From the NCBI RefSeq assembly GCF_000341735.1, contig NZ_KB455575.1:4672844-4736843 (forward strand): a DNA stretch of 64,000 nucleotides, written 5' to 3'. The stretch is from Methylotuvimicrobium buryatense 5G (lineage in GTDB: Bacteria; Pseudomonadota; Gammaproteobacteria; Methylococcales; Methylomonadaceae). The translations under genes and the position numbers were made by a program. Below the pieces are notes generated by a model, which was not told where the DNA came from, searched no databases, and worked only from the letters and a program-made list of their open reading frames with translations. Positions 62,195 through 64,000 of the stretch are shown in pieces (position 1 is the stretch's first letter; every line of letters starts with the position of its first letter).

Positions 62195-62358
62195 TCCCTG
62201 ATCGATATACTAGCCAAAAAAATCACGACACCTCCTTAAAATATGGCTCTTTCAGTTCGATAAGTATGGGATCTGCAGAACCGTAAAGGTATCGTCGATC
62301 TCCGCTGAATGGGTTCCGGCACGAGTAATGGCATGTTTGCCCATTCACAAAGGGAAGG

Positions 62359-62394
62359 CAAAAAAAAGAGTTGGAAAATTCTCTTTTCCAACTC
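62359..62394 (-). terminator. Minus-strand rho-independent terminator
   Basis: Read on the minus strand, GAGTTGGAAAA, a 5-base loop, TTTTCCAACTC and then a run of eight Ts form a perfect terminator. It probably ends the transcript of the small membrane protein gene at 62695-63105. Confidence 0.8.
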
Positions 62395-62694
62395 TCAAAG
62401 CACGGAAGCATTAGGGGGAAATTGCTTCCTATCGGCAAGAACTTAATCTGATGGGATGGTCTCCGCAATCAGTTTTTACTTATCGAACGTCAAATTTTAG
62501 TATTGGCGTATAAAAACGCCGTGGTGTTCTGGAAATATGGCTCATGCAAAACCCGCATGTCAGCTCTCCTTGGCATTCCCTCATCTAGCGGGTCAAGCCT
62601 TTAGTTTTACGATGCCGTTTACGGACGCTGCAGTGCCTAAACGTGGTTTGCAAATTGTCTTTCGTGGCTGATGCGATTTGTTAATCGGGAGAGC

Positions 62695-63105
62695 TTATAA
62701 GACGATTATGGCAACAAATGCCGCGCCGAGCGAGCAACCGGAAATCATTTTAATTTTTTTACTAAACGGTAATTCCTGCCAGTTTAATGTCGCCTGTTCG
62801 CGGGTTTTAAACCACCAATCCGGAAATTCGGTTTTGGCGTTGAAATATAAGCGCTTTGAATAGCGATACAACCAATAACCGGCACCGATAAACAGACCCC
62901 ACATAATGTAAAACACGATAACCTGAGTCGTGTGTCTACTGGTATGAAAAAGATGCTCGACAACTTCATCTAGTGCTAATTCAAGCACTTCAAACATGCC
63001 GATTACAATCGATTCAAGTAACCAAAAAGCGGCTCCGGGCATGATTAGGATAGCCGTCAATACGGACATAAAAATTGCGATTTTTATATTGGTCGATAAT
63101 GTCAT
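62695..63105 (-). CDS. Small membrane protein of unknown function
   Basis: I prefer ATG 63105 over a TTG at 63138; 136 residues. It has three hydrophobic segments: IKIAIFMSVLTAILIMPGAAFWLL near the start, VIVFYIMWGLFIGAGYWLY in the middle, and the C-terminal GCSLGAAFVAIIVL. Between the last two is a conserved-looking PDWWFKTREQATLNWQELPFSKK. No family is recognised. A strong terminator lies 300 bp downstream. Confidence 0.6.
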   Translation of the reverse strand: MTLSTNIKIAIFMSVLTAILIMPGAAFWLLESIVIGMFEVLELALDEVVEHLFHTSRHTTQVIVFYIMWGLFIGAGYWLYRYSKRLYFNAKTEFPDWWFKTREQATLNWQELPFSKKIKMISGCSLGAAFVAIIVL

Positions 63106-63639
63106 GTCTGCTTTACCGTAAAAAAGTTGATTAATCAAAATACATATCGATTTTTTCGCACTGCTTTAAAAACTAAGATTCGAAAATAAAGCGTAAGCTG
63201 TTTTTTGTATGGATAGTATTGTATCGATACTTCCTTTCATCAACCTTTCACGGAAATTGGTGGTTTATTTCAGGACAGCAATGCCCAATTTGTGGATCAA
63301 AAGCTGTGAGGTGTTCTTGCCGATGGGCAAAAATCGACCGATAGCCCCTGTGTTCTCTAATGCACTGCCGAAATTTGAAGTGTGAAAGGTATATTTCATG
63401 TTGTTGATAGCCGTTGGGCGCAGGTGAATTTGATGGTAGTTCGCCGTCTTTACATCGCCAAAGGTGTTTCGTATCTTCAAGTTGAGATGTTTTATTGAAC
63501 GGTCAGGATTAATTAGCCTTTGCACATATTGAAAAGTCGCATACTATCTCTTGTTTTAATTCAATGTTTTTTGTGCCGACTGAATAAGCCGGTTACTTGA
63601 TAAGATAGAGTGATTTTCATTAGTGGGTGGAAAAATAAA
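63106..63639. other. Intergenic region with a dispersed repeat
   Basis: No gene is recognised between the two small genes. The third copy of the dispersed word lies at 63362-63394, preceded by GGGCAAAAATCGACC as in copy 1. AT-rich DNA near 63540-63620 may hold the promoter of the last gene. Confidence 0.4.
63362..63394. repeat. Dispersed repeat, copy 3 of 3
   Basis: It is the same word as at 56852 and 60388, with GTGTGAAAGG instead of GTGCGAAAGG. Confidence 0.75.
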
Positions 63640-63909
63640 ATGAAAGAAGACTTATCCAATACAGAGCTTTCAGTATTAAAAGCTATCGATGCTTGGCATG
63701 AGCATATTCGGCCGCTATTTGAAAATGATAAGGATTGTCCCGACTGTCCTAAACGTTTTATTTATGGATGTTTTTGTAGCTACGAACGATTGGTTATCGA
63801 GCAATCTTTAGATGGTTTGATCGGAAAAGGTATTTTATCTCAGATTCAATGCACTAAGGATTCCACGGAATATTGTTACCGGGTAATGGTGAATGTTAAG
63901 GATCAATAA
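63640..63909 (+). CDS. Small cysteine-containing unknown protein
   Basis: The ATG at 63640 follows a GGTGGA stretch; 89 residues. It is a helical protein (LSNTELSVLKAIDAWHEHIRPLF) with a cysteine cluster CPDC...GCFCSYE and a later LIGKGILSQIQCTKDS. The cysteines could bind metal. No family is recognised. Bases 63910-64000 hold nothing recognisable. Confidence 0.55.
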   Translation: MKEDLSNTELSVLKAIDAWHEHIRPLFENDKDCPDCPKRFIYGCFCSYERLVIEQSLDGLIGKGILSQIQCTKDSTEYCYRVMVNVKDQ

Positions 63910-64000
63910 GGGTAAGTATTTAGCGATTTAATGACTGCTAGTGCTTAATTGCGTTAATCAGCGAAAACTGAAAGCACTTTATAATCATGTTGTTATGATT

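Larger units (their letters stand above)
62004..62694. other. Long intergenic region with repeat and terminator
   Basis: It holds the inverted copy of the 60268 repeat (62138-62194) and a minus-strand terminator (62359-62394). Short open frames are present on the minus strand (for example 62223-62468), but one contains the terminator and none resembles a protein. Confidence 0.5.

Noticed and set aside
62223-62468. Minus-strand 81-residue open frame
   Set aside because: A strong minus-strand terminator lies inside it and no protein-like features are seen.
1-64000. CRISPR arrays
   Set aside because: No set of evenly spaced short repeats with unique spacers was found; the repeats present are palindromes, IS ends or pairs.

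Overview
This 64 kb window looks like a large accessory region meeting core chromosome in a gammaproteobacterium. A gammaproteobacterial methanotroph (Methylococcales-like) is my best guess. It rests only on repeat style (palindromes of the GTTCCCAACG..CGTTGGGAAC type, dispersed non-coding repeats) and the flavour of the core genes; no diagnostic gene such as pmoA is present, so taxonomy stays tentative. No rRNA, no complete tRNA and no CRISPR array were seen.

Layout. (1) 0.6-5.7 kb: plus-strand module typical of integrative elements or plasmids (glycine-zipper zinc protein, DUF932, YqaJ nuclease, Gp3/RDF-like metal-binding protein, RadC-like protein, unknown protein). Most genes are preceded by their own hairpin, and two share a related RNA leader. 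IS66 debris lies on both sides. (2) 6.0-6.4 kb: remnant of an integron-like cassette. (3) 6.7-24.4 kb, minus strand: a defence island with a PIN protein, an ABC-three-component system (HNH effector, middle component, SMC-like ATPase), Mrr, and an operon of DUF499 ATPase, DUF3780, DUF1156 methylase and PLD-helicase (Hma-like). Two PIN-type toxin-antitoxin modules sit inside that operon. It ends in a broken ParE-type toxin, small genes and an integrase remnant. (4) 24.7-34.3 kb: a YkgJ protein plus two unusual proteins (HNH-like motif with membrane segments; glycine-zipper membrane protein), Tn3-family debris, and a satellite-type replication/partition set (YagK/YfjJ-like, ParB, YfjI/DUF3987).

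(5) 34.90-51.46 kb: a discrete 16.5 kb integrative island bounded by identical 46-bp copies of the 3' half of a tRNA-Lys gene, with its integrase at the left end. It carries regulators, a second tyrosine recombinase, an ImmA/IrrE-like protease and a hybrid modification/defence operon. That operon encodes a nuclease-methylase, HsdS, a small modification-associated protein, a winged-helix protein, a DndD-like SMC ATPase and a DndE-like/HerA fusion, but no DndA/B/C sulfur-transfer genes. A RhuM remnant and a DUF4258/YgiT pair sit in the middle. This operon and the 25.4-28.5 kb trio are the best candidates for little-described systems.

(6) 51.5-64 kb: a tRNA-type terminator, IS66/IS21 wreckage, then ordinary chromosome: small membrane protein, inorganic pyrophosphatase, MgtE, a DUF3365 haem protein, a DUF4405 membrane protein, a SagB-type oxidoreductase, a DedA protein, an HDOD-GAF signalling protein and small unknowns, interspersed with dispersed palindromic repeats.

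Together the accessory part reads as stacked mobile elements next to a tRNA-Lys locus, each bringing defence genes, with toxin-antitoxin genes and transposons breaking and re-coupling the operons. Function names come from motifs and remembered families; no search was run.
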